NCBI GenBank assembly: GCA_045580005.1
Contig: JAZNMZ010000035.1
Coordinates: forward strand, 1 to 6,047
DNA: 6,047 nt
Source of the DNA: UMGS1052 sp045580005
GTDB taxonomy: Bacteria > Bacillota > Clostridia > Oscillospirales > CAG-382
Direction of reading: 5' to 3'
The first letter of the stretch is position 1. The number at the start of each line of letters is the position of its first letter. This document shows, one piece after another, positions 5,372 to 6,047 of this stretch. The notes below the pieces were generated by a model. The model saw only the letters and a program-made list of their open reading frames with translations, had not been told where the DNA came from and ran no database searches. A program made the translations under genes and the position numbers.

Positions 5372-5392
5372 AGGAAGGAGTGAACAAAGTTT

Positions 5393-5797
5393 ATGGCAAA
5401 GGCACAGGCTTCTAAGAAGACAGTAACCAGAAAGCGTCGTGAACGCAAGAACATTGAAAAGGGTGCAGCACATATCAGCTCAACTTTCAATAACACAATC
5501 GTAACCATAACTGATGTTAACGGAAATACAATTTCATGGGCATCTGCCGGCGAAATGGGCTTCAGAGGTTCCAGAAAGTCTACACCTTACGCAGCTCAGA
5601 CAGCAGCAGAAACAGCAGCAAAGGCAGCAACAGAGCACGGACTCAAGTCTGTTGAAGTTTTTGTTAAGGGCCCCGGACAGGGAAGAGAATCCGCAATCAG
5701 AGCTCTCGAGACAGCAGGTCTCAGCATCAGCATGATTAAGGATGTTACACCTATTCCTCACAACGGTTGCCGTCCTCCCAAGAGAAGACGCGTATAA
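5393..5797 (+). CDS. rpsK: 30S ribosomal protein S11
   Basis: S11 is on the platform of the small subunit and contacts S7, S18 and the 16S rRNA near the E site. The product has 134 residues, a few more than most bacterial S11 because of a basic N-terminal tail (KKTVTRKRRERKN at 8–20). Core motifs are clear: HISSTFNNTIVTITD at 27–41, GFRGSRKSTPYAAQ at 56–69, KGPGQGRESAIRAL at 92–105, and the C-terminal DVTPIPHNGCRPPKRRRV at 117–134. The PHNG turn contains the Asn-Gly pair known in E. coli S11 to form isoaspartate. AAGGAG at 5375–5380 is twelve bases before the ATG, a rather long spacing. It follows rpsM, as in all alpha operons. Confidence 0.98.
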   Translation: MAKAQASKKTVTRKRRERKNIEKGAAHISSTFNNTIVTITDVNGNTISWASAGEMGFRGSRKSTPYAAQTAAETAAKAATEHGLKSVEVFVKGPGQGRESAIRALETAGLSISMIKDVTPIPHNGCRPPKRRRV

Positions 5798-5812
5798 TCT
5801 TTGTGAATAAAG

Positions 5813-5853
5813 TGACGGCAAACGACCGTCAAACAAGACAGTGCTTGACACTG
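5813..5853 (+). promoter_or_regulatory. Tandem hairpins in the rpsD leader
   Basis: Two inverted repeats lie side by side in the 82-base gap before rpsD. The first is TGACGG (5813–5818) with CCGTCA (5826–5831), six pairs around a seven-base loop. The second is CAGTG (5839–5843) with CACTG (5849–5853), five pairs around CTTGA. The rpsD Shine-Dalgarno AAGGAGG follows at 5864–5870. S4 is a known autogenous repressor in both E. coli and Bacillus, acting on structured leaders, so this is a candidate target; that is inference from position only. Confidence 0.4.
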
Positions 5854-5879
5854 AAAAATTGCTAAGGAGGAATTAAATA

Positions 5880-6047
5880 ATGGCAAAATATACCGGTCCT
5901 GCTTGCAGACAGTGCCGTAGAGAAGGCGTTAAGCTCTTTTCCAAGGGTGAGCGTTGCTACACAGAAAAGTGTGCACTCAACAGAAGAAATACAGCTCCCG
6001 GCCAGCACGGCGCAGCACGCAAGAAGATAGGCGAATACGGACTTCAG
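5880..6047 (+). CDS. rpsD: 30S ribosomal protein S4, 5' end (3'-truncated by window edge), zinc-binding form
   Basis: S4 is a primary binder of 16S rRNA, nucleates small-subunit assembly with S7, and represses its own operon in several bacteria. The first 56 codons are in the window, of the roughly 200 usual. It begins MAKYTGPACRQCRREGVKLF and carries Cys9, Cys12, Cys26 and Cys31 in the spacing CX2C-X13-CX4C, the zinc-knuckle N-terminus seen in the cysteine-rich form of S4 (as in Thermus). NRRNTAPGQHGAARKK follows at 34–49. AAGGAGG at 5864–5870 is nine bases before the ATG at 5880. Its place straight after rpsK marks a true alpha-operon layout, unlike Bacillus subtilis where rpsD stands alone. 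rpoA and rplQ would be expected next. Confidence 0.96.
   Translation, partial: MAKYTGPACRQCRREGVKLFSKGERCYTEKCALNRRNTAPGQHGAARKKIGEYGLQ

Noticed and set aside
5793..5798. Perfect TATAAT across the rpsK stop codon as a -10 box
   Set aside because: There is no -35 match at 16–18 bases (TTGCCG is 20 bases away) and no TG extension. The bases are fixed by the C-terminal Val codon and the stop.
5845..5878. TTGACA at 5845–5850 as a -35 box for an rpsD promoter
   Set aside because: With 17-base spacing the -10 would read AGGAAT, and the nearest AT-rich match is 22 bases away and would start RNA inside rpsD. The hexamer is better explained as part of the second hairpin.

Overview
This window is a continuous stretch of the bacterial spc–alpha ribosomal protein gene cluster. 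It holds thirteen protein genes, all on the + strand, with no gap longer than about 85 bases. The order is rplF (3' end only), rplR, rpsE, rpmD, rplO, secY, adk, map, infA, rpmJ, rpsM, rpsK, rpsD (5' end only). No tRNA, rRNA, CRISPR array, insertion sequence or convincing rho-independent terminator was seen, and every long antisense or off-frame ORF is a shadow of these genes.

The organism looks like a Gram-positive Clostridia member (Bacillota), perhaps of the Ruminococcaceae/Oscillospiraceae type; this is inference. The support is the adk–map–infA insertion between secY and rpmJ with the alpha genes joined directly behind, strong AAGGAGG-type ribosome binding sites, zinc-binding forms of L36, S4 and adenylate kinase, moderate base composition and frequent AGA arginine codons. 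A KOW-domain gene that some relatives carry between map and infA is absent.

Region 1 (1–1783) encodes large- and small-subunit proteins L6, L18, S5, L30 and L15, with spacers of 4 to 20 bases. Region 2 (1784–4481) encodes the SecY translocon channel, adenylate kinase and methionine aminopeptidase. SecY starts with GTG directly after the rplO stop. Region 3 (4524–6047) encodes IF-1, L36, S13, S11 and S4, with longer spacers that hold inverted repeats. The genes serve linked jobs: ribosome assembly, translation initiation, removal of the initiator methionine, nucleotide balance and protein export.

The gene content is ordinary and I see no undescribed system. The most notable point is infA. Its family-standard N-terminus (MAKDD) can only be reached from a CTG codon at 4524, which has an excellent Shine-Dalgarno sequence, and this IF-1 also carries unusual substitutions. 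Second come perfect short hairpins just upstream of the ribosome binding sites of rpsM, rpsK and rpsD, which are candidate sites for autogenous control, for example by S4.
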